Source: Thalassolituus hydrocarboniclasticus (GTDB taxonomy: Bacteria; Pseudomonadota; Gammaproteobacteria; Pseudomonadales; Oceanobacteraceae). From it: DNA of 64,000 nucleotides. This document shows, piece after piece, positions 1-7,895 of the stretch (position 1 is the first letter of the stretch; the number at the start of each line of letters is the position of its first letter). The translations under genes were made by a program, and so were the position numbers. The stretch lies in NCBI RefSeq assembly GCF_025345565.1, contig NZ_CP054475.1:3000006-3064005 (forward strand), in the 5' to 3' direction. The notes beneath the pieces are model-generated. The model ran no database searches and was not told the DNA's origin. It saw only the letters and a list, made by a program, of their open reading frames with translations.

Positions 1-82
1 TGCGTCATCTGTGCCTCCCTGCGCTGCCGCTGAGCATCGGTTATGTGTTATTCAGCATAAACCAATCATACATTTCTGCCGC

Positions 83-1912
83 TCAGATCAGCTCGCTGTC
101 GAGTTCCCGTGTCAGGACAGCCTTTACTTTCTCCCTTAACACCTCGGCGGCTTCACGTCCTTCAATGCCTTCGGCCAGTTTGATTTTTTTACCATCGGCC
201 TCAACCGACAAAGAAAAATACTCGGTTTTAGCACCGTTCTGGTTCGTCGAAGACATGCCCATATCCAGAGTCAGCGGGCTGGCAGCACTCACTGCAGCGC
301 TACGCTGATACAGGGCGACACCAAACAATCGCCGTACGATACGAACCCGGCCAGGCTCAATATCGGTTTCCAGCGCCCGCCCTAACCAGAATACGCCAAA
401 CCAGGTAACCAGCAGGCCAACCAGTAAAAAGACAGGTCCCATCAGCCACAGCATCAGCTCTCCCTGCATCGCCATATACAGCAGAAAGACGCCAACCCCG
501 TCAAACACCAGGCCAAACAGCAAAAGTCCCAGCGCCATACCGGTATGCCGTCCGGCAGCACTTTCCAGATGCATGCCACTGCCTGCGGCTGTCATGGCAA
601 TCTGTGCAGCAGCGCTGGCACTTGCTTCTTCACGCTGCTGCTGATGCCAGGCTTCCTGCTCTTCTGCCGGCATCTGAAATGACGATGTCTGCTGACCCTT
701 TTCTACCGGAATGCTCCAGCTGCGTTCAAACTCAACCTGCAAACGGTTGCTGTCGCGCATCGCCCGGCTGTTATCCACCCGCGGATTACGTGCCGCGGCA
801 ACCGGCACACTGACAATACCCTCGCAATGCAGATTCCACTGAATACGCCCCCGGTAACCGGACGCTGAGCCACTGCCCGGTAAATCAGCCGGCACATCAA
901 ACAGGGCATGCACATTACAGCCGCCGTTATTCGTCTCACAGTGCGCACGGCCTTTGCTCTGCCATATAACATCGTGATGGGTCTTACTCTCTTTGCCACT
1001 GCCGGTGCTGTAGATATGCACACAGGTTAACCGCACCTGTGGCGACCCGACCCACTCACCGCTGGCCAGATGAAAATATCCACCCACCTGTCCGCCGGCA
1101 TGTCCGGGTAAAGGATCCGGATAAAAAAGTGTCTGACCAATCTGCAGATAGCGCTTGCGCATACGCAGTGCGGCATAAATGGCACCACTTCCCACCAACG
1201 GGAAAATAAGCCCGAGCAAAACTTCCGGTTCACCATCCTGCAGAGCATCCACAATAACGAACAACAGCGGCGCAGATATCAGAACAAACAGACAGCCAAT
1301 AAACAGCAGAATTTTATAACTGCCCCGCTGATCACTGGGAATTCCGGCGCGCGCACTATCCAACTGCTCACTGCTATTACTGCTGCGGCCGCCCATAAAC
1401 ATAATGCCGCCGCCCACTGCCATAAATACCGCGCCGAAAATACCGCCAAACACCAGCAGTCCGGTACGCAGGGTACGGTCGAGATAGGCTTCCTGTGGCT
1501 CAGCAGGATTCACATAAGCCTTAACCTGATTGCGCTGCTGCTCCGATTTAAGACGCGAATAAAGCTCTTGCCAGAAATCCCCGATATTGTCCGAACCGCC
1601 GGTTAAAGCCACACGGTCGCTGTGATAAGTACGGCCATTAAACTGGTATTGATAGCGTGCATCGACACTCCAGGTCACGCTGTCATCACCATGATGCGTG
1701 CGTAAATCCAGACTGGTAATCGTCGCCGGAACCTGTGCCCAGTCGGCAGTTTCGTAATAACGCAGCAGATTACTGCCCATGGTAAAAGCCGCAACGGCAA
1801 AGCCCGCGGCAAAAAAGATAAAGCCGAACAGCATCATACCGACGCTTTTCCCGGATTTACTTTTCTCGGTGGATTCTCCGCCTTTACTGCGGATGTTCGA
1901 TGAAGTCGGCAT
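83..1912 (-). CDS. DUF3592-like multi-pass membrane protein
   Basis: A 609-residue integral membrane protein of unknown function. A first membrane segment lies near residues 27-50. It is followed by an extracytoplasmic beta-rich stretch typical of DUF3592: a Trp near its start, a Y-x-Y-x-F-N-G-x-x-Y pattern and a V-x-A-Y-V-N-P-A-x-P stretch. Helix pairs follow near 155-180, 200-245 and 465-515, so two or three membrane hairpins separate soluble segments. The middle (about 265-400) looks like a soluble domain. No catalytic motif was recognised. It stands alone on the minus strand, facing a divergent small membrane protein. The DUF3592 assignment is by pattern recognition only and applies to the first 160 residues. 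Confidence 0.7.
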   Translation of the reverse strand: MPTSSNIRSKGGESTEKSKSGKSVGMMLFGFIFFAAGFAVAAFTMGSNLLRYYETADWAQVPATITSLDLRTHHGDDSVTWSVDARYQYQFNGRTYHSDRVALTGGSDNIGDFWQELYSRLKSEQQRNQVKAYVNPAEPQEAYLDRTLRTGLLVFGGIFGAVFMAVGGGIMFMGGRSSNSSEQLDSARAGIPSDQRGSYKILLFIGCLFVLISAPLLFVIVDALQDGEPEVLLGLIFPLVGSGAIYAALRMRKRYLQIGQTLFYPDPLPGHAGGQVGGYFHLASGEWVGSPQVRLTCVHIYSTGSGKESKTHHDVIWQSKGRAHCETNNGGCNVHALFDVPADLPGSGSASGYRGRIQWNLHCEGIVSVPVAAARNPRVDNSRAMRDSNRLQVEFERSWSIPVEKGQQTSSFQMPAEEQEAWHQQQREEASASAAAQIAMTAAGSGMHLESAAGRHTGMALGLLLFGLVFDGVGVFLLYMAMQGELMLWLMGPVFLLVGLLVTWFGVFWLGRALETDIEPGRVRIVRRLFGVALYQRSAAVSAASPLTLDMGMSSTNQNGAKTEYFSLSVEADGKKIKLAEGIEGREAAEVLREKVKAVLTRELDSELI

Positions 1913-2152
1913 AGGTATTCCCTGACTCTATAATTAAATGCCCGGTATGATGAGACAGTCAGCAACAAGCTGCAACGCAGAATCTGCTTTTCTTATCATC
2001 AGTGCGAGCCAGATCACACACCAGAACACAGGCGCTGCAGAATGCGTGCTGACCGTACACTTTTTCTGCTGAAAAATTAAACGGCTTCCGGGTTTTACCG
2101 CGCGCAGAACTGTGGCAGGCTGAATGCCTGATATGACACAGGGAATGTTCCT

Positions 2153-2698
2153 ATGAATGCCGTACGCCGCTGGCTTGCCCACCCGCTGATTGTTATTGCA
2201 ATGGCGGTTATTTATATCATCTCGCAGAGCCTGATTGCGCAAACCCTGCAGCAAGGAGATGCTGAAGCCTTACTGTTCCGCTTTCAGTTCTGCTACCGTG
2301 CTGATGCCTTTAATGCGCTGCTGCACAGTATCAGTGATGCGCAGTTAAATGCCATGCAACAGCATTTTGCTTACGATCATCTGCACCCGGTCTGGTATGG
2401 CCTGCTGGCACTATCACTGACCAGCTGGCTGTTTAACCTGAATGCGTTATCCGCACGCTGGAACCTGCTATTGTGGCCTGCCGTGCTGATGTCTGTTCTG
2501 GATGTGATTGAAAACAGCATTCACGAACCCTGGTTTAATATGCTGAGCACGCCCAGCGATCCCTGGGTTATGATTGCCGGCCTCAGTGCCACATTAAAAT
2601 GGACACTGGCAGCACTTTATCTGGGCGGAGCCATCGCACTGGCTATCCGTTATTTCAGTCTGCGAAAAACACTCAGCACAGAACAGCCGGGGTCATAG
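2153..2698 (+). CDS. Small four-helix membrane protein, unknown function
   Basis: A 181-residue protein with four hydrophobic segments (about residues 12-30, 82-100, 105-122 and 142-166) joined by short loops; the longer loop between the first two carries a Cys and His/Asp residues. The ATG at 2153 is preceded by CAGGGAA at proper spacing. It has no recognisable signature. The stop lies about 60 bases before the lipoprotein gene at 2757, so the two may be co-transcribed. Function unknown. Confidence 0.65.
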   Translation: MNAVRRWLAHPLIVIAMAVIYIISQSLIAQTLQQGDAEALLFRFQFCYRADAFNALLHSISDAQLNAMQQHFAYDHLHPVWYGLLALSLTSWLFNLNALSARWNLLLWPAVLMSVLDVIENSIHEPWFNMLSTPSDPWVMIAGLSATLKWTLAALYLGGAIALAIRYFSLRKTLSTEQPGS

Positions 2699-2756
2699 CC
2701 CTCTGCGGAGTAACGGACTGATGCATGTTCCACCACCTGATATCCGGAGTATTACC

Positions 2757-3260
2757 ATGAACGTTTTAAAGCCGGTTCTGACTTTTATCCACCGGCCTGC
2801 CATTGCCCTGTGTCTGGCTGGCCTGCTCAGCGCCTGCAGCAATGATGAAGTTGGCGATGTTTCACTGGGTTTATTTACCCTGAAAGACATCAAACTTAAT
2901 GTCATGACCGACCCACTGGTTCCGGGCGTTACCTGCCATGTTGCCTCTGTTGAGGCTGATCTGAGTTTTTCCGATCCCAGCGACAGTGCAATTTCCTGCC
3001 GTCAGACCGGTGAAATTACCGCCGCCATGATTGCCCAGATCGATAAAAGTAAGTCCGGCGACGTGGTATTTAAAAAATCAAAAAGTATTTTCTTTAAAAA
3101 TATGAAAGTTCGCCGTATTTACGATGCCGAAAGCCAGACCCTGATGTACCTGTCTTATGCCACTAAAGAAACATCCGGCAGCTTTAAACACAGCTTATCA
3201 ACCGTGCCACTGTGGGGAACGCAGGCGTACAACAGTGCACCGCAACCGGTTCAGAAATAA
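2757..3260 (+). CDS. Small lipoprotein of unknown function
   Basis: A 167-residue predicted lipoprotein: hydrophobic signal segment at residues 11-21 ending in the lipobox L-L-S-A-C, so the mature protein would begin at the acylated Cys near residue 22. I chose the ATG at 2757 rather than an in-frame ATG at 2721 because CCGGAG sits just upstream and because the longer form would push the signal peptide inward. The mature part (about 145 residues) has a CREA-like feel: it opens with V-G-D-V-S-L-G, has a two-cysteine core (T-C-H-V and S-C-R-Q) and basic F-K-K-S-K segments. This resembles the CreA family of small periplasmic proteins, a moderately supported guess. A strong hairpin terminator follows. 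Confidence 0.65.
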   Translation: MNVLKPVLTFIHRPAIALCLAGLLSACSNDEVGDVSLGLFTLKDIKLNVMTDPLVPGVTCHVASVEADLSFSDPSDSAISCRQTGEITAAMIAQIDKSKSGDVVFKKSKSIFFKNMKVRRIYDAESQTLMYLSYATKETSGSFKHSLSTVPLWGTQAYNSAPQPVQK

Positions 3261-3274
3261 GGTATACACAATAA

Positions 3275-3302
3275 AAAAGGTCCGTCATTGACGGACCTTT
3301 TC
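3275..3302. terminator. Bidirectional Rho-independent terminator
   Basis: GGTCCGTCA-TTG-ACGGACC type hairpin with an A-run on the left and a T-run on the right. It lies between two convergent genes, so it can stop the lipoprotein transcript (plus) and the yghU transcript (minus). Confidence 0.85.
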
Positions 3303-3323
3303 GTTCAAAACCCAGACGCTGGC

Positions 3324-4184
3324 TTATACCTTATCCGCCGTTTTAAATTCAAAATCACTGGCATCATGGCGCTCATGCAGCTGCTCGTGCGGCTCTCCCC
3401 AGGTACGGTTAACCATACGGCCACGCTGCACTGCTGGACGCTCAGCAATAGCATTGGCCCAGCGCAGTACATGGGTGTATGTGTGCGCTTCAATAAATTC
3501 TGCCGCGTCGTATAAGCCACCACGTACCAGCACGCCATACCAGGGCCAGATGGCCATGTCAGCGATACTGTATTCGTCACCACAGATAAATTCTTTATCC
3601 GCCAGATGGCGGTTTAATACGTCAAGCTGGCGCTTGATTTCCATGGTGTAGCGGTCGATCGGATACTGATATTTTTCTGGCGCGTAGGCATAAAAATGAC
3701 CAAAGCCACCGCCTAAAATCGGCGCACTGCCCATCTGCCAGAACAACCAGTTAAAACACTCGGCGCGACCTGCGGCATCGGCCGGAATAAAAGCATTAAA
3801 TTTTTCAGCCAGATACATCAGGATGGAGCCGGATTCAAATAATCGCTGCGGCGGATTAACACTGTGATCCATCAGCGCCGGAATTTTGGAGTTCGGGTTA
3901 ACCTCAACAAAACCTGAGCCAAACTGATCACCTTCAAGAATATTAATCAGCCAGGCGTCATATTCGGCATCGCTGATTCCAGCGGCCAGCAATTCCTCCA
4001 GCATAATACTGACCTTAACCCCATTCGGCGTCGCCAGTGAATACAGCTGCAACGGATGCTTGCCGACCGGCAGTTCCTTGTCGTGGGTCGGGCCGGCAAC
4101 AGGACGGTTAATATTGGCGAATTTACCGCCATTACCCGCCTGCCATTGCCAGACTTTGGGCGGGATGTAGGTTGATTGGCTCAT
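3324..4184 (-). CDS. yghU: YghU-type glutathione S-transferase-like disulfide oxidoreductase
   Basis: A 286-residue member of the Nu-class glutathione transferase family, close in length and sequence to E. coli YghU (288 residues). It carries the family N-terminal extension (F-A-N-I-N-R-P near 23-29; P-T-H-D-K-E-L-P-V-G-K-H), a thioredoxin-fold domain with P-N-G-V-K-V-S-I-M-L-E-E and N-P-N-S-K-I-P-A-L, then an all-helical C-terminal domain with D-E-Y-S-I-A-D-M-A-I-W-P-W. YghU binds two glutathiones and has disulfide-bond reductase and peroxide-reducing activity in the cytoplasm; that role is transferred from the family. It is monocistronic. The 5' leader contains a 9-bp inverted repeat. Confidence 0.92.
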   Translation of the reverse strand: MSQSTYIPPKVWQWQAGNGGKFANINRPVAGPTHDKELPVGKHPLQLYSLATPNGVKVSIMLEELLAAGISDAEYDAWLINILEGDQFGSGFVEVNPNSKIPALMDHSVNPPQRLFESGSILMYLAEKFNAFIPADAAGRAECFNWLFWQMGSAPILGGGFGHFYAYAPEKYQYPIDRYTMEIKRQLDVLNRHLADKEFICGDEYSIADMAIWPWYGVLVRGGLYDAAEFIEAHTYTHVLRWANAIAERPAVQRGRMVNRTWGEPHEQLHERHDASDFEFKTADKV

Positions 4185-4601
4185 AAAATATCCTCTGCCA
4201 TAAGTAAGTTAGCGGCCCGGGGCCTGTTAACACTGATTGAACAGGCCCAGAGGCAGCCCTGCATCATTCAGAGCTGCCCTGGCGGACATCAGTGTACGCG
4301 AATACATCGTACCGATAATGCACAATACTGATACGCTCTGTTCAATATCATGCCCCTGCAACTGCGGCAATGTTACTGATGGTGACCTGCCTGCATCCCG
4401 CTCATCAACTCTGTATTGACTCCTGCCGGCACCATAACAGCACCAGCCAAAAGGCGGAAATCGCTCAACCATTGTGCTGATTTACAGCAGCCTCTCTGTC
4501 TTGTATCGCGCAGGCGACCGAGAGTATATCGGTTCCATTACCATCAGGGCTGTGGCATGTGCACAGACCTGTACCTCACCTACCGACAGGGAGTATTCAC
4601 T
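4185..4601. other. Divergent intergenic region upstream of yghU and the Cry-like gene
   Basis: 417 bases with no supportable gene. It contains the 9-bp inverted repeat GGGCCTGTT/AACAGGCCC (4220-4228 and 4240-4248) in the yghU leader, a possible operator or RNA hairpin. Promoters for both flanking genes must lie here, but no clear -35/-10 pair stands out. An open frame runs from 4416 into the plus-strand gene, but its codons up to 4601 do not look like protein and the strong ribosome site is at 4588-4593. Confidence 0.5.
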
Positions 4602-6287
4602 ATGAGAATCGATAACCTTTGGCGTATCAGAAACAACACTAATGACACCACCTGGGCATGGATTTTTAATGCTAATGAAACTGTCTTCAGTTTTGTCAAA
4701 GATGGCCATCTGCATAAGCTTTCTCCGGGTGACTTTATCGACATAGAAATTGGTCTGAAGACAGCCAAGATTGGTTTTCGTGATGGTGAAACGGTATTTA
4801 ACGCATGGCACAGCCATCCTGTTGCTGTAGATACCGACCGGGATGTCAGCCTGGAAAAAGGTTCGGATATGAAGTTCCGTATAGCCTTTCCGGAACACGC
4901 CATGTTTGACCGAACCTCCGTCACGAAAAATGTTCAGTTTATGAGCCCGGCTGAAACCAATGATCTGGCCCGCATGATTGTACTGGCCGGATTAGGCAAG
5001 ATCCCGCAGGCCGGAGGTATTATCAGCAGCATTGTTGGTCTGATCTGGGCTGAGCAAAAACCCACAATGGAAAGCCTGATCAAACAATCTGAAGCACGGA
5101 TGAAATCCTGGGTCCGCGGTCAGATTGATATGATAAAACGTGAAAACCTGAAGAATTTTTCCATCGGCTTAAGCAACAATCTGCAGGAATATATGCTGGC
5201 CAAAACACCGGCGGCAAAACAGGAAAAATTGTCTATCGTTATCAGTCACTTCGGCGACAAGATGCCGTTTTTCACCAATGAAAATTATACCGTAGGAACT
5301 CTGGCCGCCGGTGTCGAGGTTGCCAGTATGCACATTGCCCTGCTGCGTGAGCGTATTATTTTTGCCAAGCAACTTGGTATTCCCGATGAAGAACGGGACG
5401 GTCATATTCAGATTCTGGATGAAAAAATCAGCGCTTATCAGGATCATGTTCTGAACATCGCCATCCCCGCCGAAATCAAATGGCGCATGGACAATATTGA
5501 CAGAGAGTCCATTCCGCACTCAGGTGGCTACAACCATTACTTGCGTGATCACGTCAGCCGTCAGATCTTTGCTTACGCCGATAAAGTTATTGGCTATAAC
5601 CGTAACAGCCATAACTCGGTGGTTAACCGTAATTATTATCTGCGCCAGGCTCAGGCCAGCTACACCAATTCGTTGCTGACGAACGTCGGTGACTCTGCCC
5701 GTCTCTGGTCGTTATTAAAGGGTAAACCGGAAACCCTTCAGCCTGTCGCTCTGGATCGCCTGACCTGGGTCGGCCCCTGCACGGGTTTAGTACATAAGGG
5801 AGGAAATCAGCATGGCGCCGTTGAAGATGTCAAAATGGAAACCCATGGTGACATTGCAGAAGTCATTGTGCGCGCAAAAGATGAAATCAATTATCTGAAA
5901 CTGGTGTACAGAGACGGTTCAAGTAAAGCCATTGGTAAAGCAAACGACGGCTCCGAATATAAAGTAACGTTAAAAGAAGGCGTCTATATCACGAAGATTG
6001 ATACCTGGTGGGACTGGGAACTGATGGCCATCAGCTTCCATCTGAGTGATGGCACTGTTACTCCGGTGCAGGGTAAAACCAAAGCGGATATGTCCAGGCA
6101 GATTGCCAGTCTGGATAACCACATCATGTCCGGCTTTAAAGCAGAAGGAAATCCAAATGCCAAAATCGGTAATGCCTTGTCTTTCGGCTTTGTACCGCAC
6201 CCGGACTTTTATCAGGTAAAAGACCAGCCGAAACCTTTACGCCACAACGAACCGGCTGAACAGGAAAAAGTGCCGGTTAATCTGTAA
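4602..6287 (+). CDS. Cry delta-endotoxin-like protein with jacalin-like lectin domain
   Basis: A 561-residue protein (start fixed by AGGGAG eight bases before the ATG) without a signal peptide or an obvious anchor. Three parts are visible. Residues 1-105 are beta-rich and unrecognised. Residues about 120-350 follow the layout of delta-endotoxin domain I: a glycine-rich hydrophobic helix (I-P-Q-A-G-G-I-I-S-S-I-V-G-L-I-W, 134-149), a helix around L-I-K-Q-S-E-A-R-M, then the characteristic A-S-M-H-I-A-L-L-R-E-R-I-I-F-A near 241-255 and I-x-A-Y-Q-D-H near 276-282, which align by eye with the N-L-H-L-x-x-L-R-x-x-x-x-F and Y-x-x-H segments of Cry toxins. Residues about 385-537 look like a jacalin-type beta-prism (I-N-Y-L-K-L-V-Y-R-D-G-S, then E-G-V-Y-I-T-K-I-D). 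Inference: a pore-forming toxin with a carbohydrate-binding end. No crystal-packaging or export partner is adjacent. Family recognition is from memory and needs a profile search. Confidence 0.6.
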   Translation: MRIDNLWRIRNNTNDTTWAWIFNANETVFSFVKDGHLHKLSPGDFIDIEIGLKTAKIGFRDGETVFNAWHSHPVAVDTDRDVSLEKGSDMKFRIAFPEHAMFDRTSVTKNVQFMSPAETNDLARMIVLAGLGKIPQAGGIISSIVGLIWAEQKPTMESLIKQSEARMKSWVRGQIDMIKRENLKNFSIGLSNNLQEYMLAKTPAAKQEKLSIVISHFGDKMPFFTNENYTVGTLAAGVEVASMHIALLRERIIFAKQLGIPDEERDGHIQILDEKISAYQDHVLNIAIPAEIKWRMDNIDRESIPHSGGYNHYLRDHVSRQIFAYADKVIGYNRNSHNSVVNRNYYLRQAQASYTNSLLTNVGDSARLWSLLKGKPETLQPVALDRLTWVGPCTGLVHKGGNQHGAVEDVKMETHGDIAEVIVRAKDEINYLKLVYRDGSSKAIGKANDGSEYKVTLKEGVYITKIDTWWDWELMAISFHLSDGTVTPVQGKTKADMSRQIASLDNHIMSGFKAEGNPNAKIGNALSFGFVPHPDFYQVKDQPKPLRHNEPAEQEKVPVNL

Positions 6288-6314
6288 AACAGCCGGGAAC
6301 GGCGCTAAAGCATC

Positions 6315-6345
6315 AAAGGGCGGAAATATTTCCGCCCTTTTTTGT
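6315..6345. terminator. Rho-independent terminator after the Cry-like gene
   Basis: AAAGGGCGGAAA-TA-TTTCCGCCCTTTTTT: a long GC-rich hairpin with T-run, 28 bases past the plus-strand stop. The A-run on the other side lets it also serve the convergent DAHP synthase gene. Confidence 0.9.
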
Positions 6346-6365
6346 TACTGCTGCCAAAAACCGGC

Positions 6366-7442
6366 TCAGGCCAAACGCTGGTACAAATCCTTAAGCAACT
6401 GCGCTGTTTCATCCCAGCCAATACAGGCATCGGTAATTGACTGGCCGTACTGCAGCTCGCCTTCATCGTTCTGGCGTCCGGCCTGAATGAAACTTTCCAG
6501 CATTAAACCCAGAATACCGCGATTACCGGCAGCCCGCTGAGCCACCACTTCCTGGGCAATCGCCACCTGGCGTTCGTGCTGTTTGCAGGCATTATCGTGG
6601 CTGCAATCCACCAGCACTTTGGCGTGGCAGTTGCCTTTTTCCAGCTCCGCCAGAGCAGAGGCAATTGAGCTGGCATCGTAATTGGTAATGCCACGGCCGC
6701 CACGCAGTACCAGATGCGTGTCCGGGTTTCCCGGTGTGTCGAGCATCGCCATCTGACCATCCACATCCACGCCCAGCGTATGGTGGCTGTGGCGCGCAGA
6801 AATCATGGCATTTACGGCATTGGCGGCCGAACCATCGGTGCTGTTTTTAATGCCCACCGGCATTGGCAGATGGCTGACCATTTCACGGTGAGTCTGCGAT
6901 TCGGCGGTGCGTGCGCCGATGGCGGTCCAGCTCACCAGATCGTCGAGGTAGCGCATCACCAGCGGATTCAGTGCTTCGGTGGCCAGCGGTAAACTCAGCT
7001 CTGCCAGTTGCAGCATAATGCCGCGCGAGCGTTCCAGCCCCAGCGCCATATCGCCTTTACCGTTACGCTCCGGATCGTAGGCCAGCCCTTTCCAGCCGAT
7101 GCTGGTACGGGGTTTTTCCACGTAGGCGCGCAACACAATCAGCAGGCGGTCGCTCAGCTGCTCGTTCAGCGCCGCCAGACGGCGACCGTAATCCAGTACT
7201 GCCGCTTCATCGTGAATGGAACAGGGACCGGTGACGATCAGCAGACGGTCATCATTGCCATTGAGCAGATCGCGGATCTGCTGACGCTGCTGGTCAATCT
7301 GCAATGCCAGCGCTTCGTTAAGCGGCAGATCGGCCTTGAGCTGACGCGGTGTGCGCAACGGCCGTACCGCCGGATCATTGCTTTCCTGCTGAGCGGTGGT
7401 TTGTGTTTCTGTCAGTTGTTTGCTTTGTGTTTGTACGTTCAT
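6366..7442 (-). CDS. Class I 3-deoxy-7-phosphoheptulonate (DAHP) synthase
   Basis: A 358-residue AroF/AroG/AroH-type enzyme that condenses phosphoenolpyruvate and erythrose 4-phosphate, the committing step of aromatic amino acid synthesis. Visible family signatures: R-T-P-R-Q-L near the start, L-L-I-V-T-G-P-C-S-I-H-D (substrate-binding G-P-C-S), R-A-Y-V-E-K-P-R-T, G-W-K-G-L, R-G-G-R-G-I-T-N-Y and V-D-C-S-H-D-N. The start at 7442 (GAGGA upstream) gives a length close to E. coli AroG (350); an ATG 17 codons upstream lacks a good site. The paralogue (Phe-, Tyr- or Trp-sensitive) cannot be told from sequence. Transcription appears to be controlled by the attenuator at 7586-7850, whose leader peptide is rich in Trp, Tyr and Phe codons. 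Confidence 0.92.
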   Translation of the reverse strand: MNVQTQSKQLTETQTTAQQESNDPAVRPLRTPRQLKADLPLNEALALQIDQQRQQIRDLLNGNDDRLLIVTGPCSIHDEAAVLDYGRRLAALNEQLSDRLLIVLRAYVEKPRTSIGWKGLAYDPERNGKGDMALGLERSRGIMLQLAELSLPLATEALNPLVMRYLDDLVSWTAIGARTAESQTHREMVSHLPMPVGIKNSTDGSAANAVNAMISARHSHHTLGVDVDGQMAMLDTPGNPDTHLVLRGGRGITNYDASSIASALAELEKGNCHAKVLVDCSHDNACKQHERQVAIAQEVVAQRAAGNRGILGLMLESFIQAGRQNDEGELQYGQSITDACIGWDETAQLLKDLYQRLA

Positions 7443-7585
7443 GGTGCTGTCCTCAATAAGTTTGTTGTCTGTAACACTCAGAATTGCGGCCAATAGCGAC
7501 CGCCGCTAAATCGGCGGTACTGATGCAACAAACAAACAGCGGACTGAGCTTTCATGACATATTCCTTAAATTCTGCAAAGCCAAT

Positions 7586-7655
7586 AACAAAAAACCCCGA
7601 AAGGCGGACTGCCAATCGGGGTTTTCCGGTGGCAGTCGGTTCTCACCGGACTGCC
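7586..7655 (-). promoter_or_regulatory. Transcription attenuator of the DAHP synthase gene
   Basis: Read on the minus strand. Segment 1 (7645-7655, GGCAGTCCGGT) can pair with segment 2 (7631-7640, ACCGACTGCC). Segment 2 can instead pair with segment 3 (7607-7614, TGGCAGTC). Segment 3 lies in the loop of a terminator hairpin with stem CCCCGA/TCGGGG (7616-7621 and 7595-7600) followed by TTTTTT (7589-7594). This is the classical 1:2 pause, 2:3 antiterminator and 3:4 terminator layout. The leader peptide stop codon lies about 19 bases before segment 1, so a ribosome stalled on aromatic codons would free segment 2. It sits about 145 bases before the DAHP synthase ATG. Confidence 0.8.
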
Positions 7656-7673
7656 TTAACTGCATGATGCAAA

Positions 7674-7814
7674 TTAAGCGCGGCCCGGCTCCTGGCTAAA
7701 ATAGCCATAACCAAACCACCAATATTTAACGTTCTGAACAGCAGACACAGCGCTGCCTGCTGCAGAAGCAGCATGGGCAGAGAGCATGTTCAGTACGCGG
7801 GAATCAGTATTCAT
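7674..7814 (-). CDS. Aromatic-rich leader peptide (attenuator)
   Basis: A 46-residue open frame whose residues 31-39 read Y-W-W-F-G-Y-G-Y-F, so seven of nine codons are for aromatic residues (codons at 7698-7724). It ends with TAA just before the competing hairpins at 7586-7655, and the product of the downstream gene makes precursors of exactly these three amino acids. Stalling for lack of charged tRNA-Trp, -Tyr or -Phe would favour read-through. The start is uncertain: the ATG at 7814 lies only a few bases after the predicted transcription start and has no Shine-Dalgarno, suggesting leaderless translation. Alternatives are an ATG at 7787 and, upstream in the same frame, 7868. Confidence 0.65.
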   Translation of the reverse strand: MNTDSRVLNMLSAHAASAAGSAVSAVQNVKYWWFGYGYFSQEPGRA

Positions 7815-7822
7815 AGCGCTTA

Positions 7823-7850
7823 ATACTACGCCGAAAGGCCGACATTTCAA
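7823..7850 (-). promoter_or_regulatory. Candidate sigma-70 promoter of the attenuator leader
   Basis: On the minus strand, TTGAAA (7845-7850) is followed after 16 bases by TAGTAT (7823-7828). An overlapping GTATTA (7821-7826) gives 18-base spacing. Initiation about seven bases further on would place +1 within a few bases of the leader-peptide ATG at 7814. Confidence 0.5.
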
Positions 7851-7895
7851 CCCCGCAGCGCGTTTCATCCATGACAATTTTATGAAACAGAGTCA

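Noticed and set aside
1-82. Possible end of a further gene at the left window edge
   Set aside because: Only 82 bases without a recognisable frame or motif, so nothing can be supported.
4416-4601. Upstream extension of the Cry-like gene by 62 codons
   Set aside because: The strong ribosome site AGGGAG at 4588-4593 points to the ATG at 4602, and the upstream codons look unlike protein.
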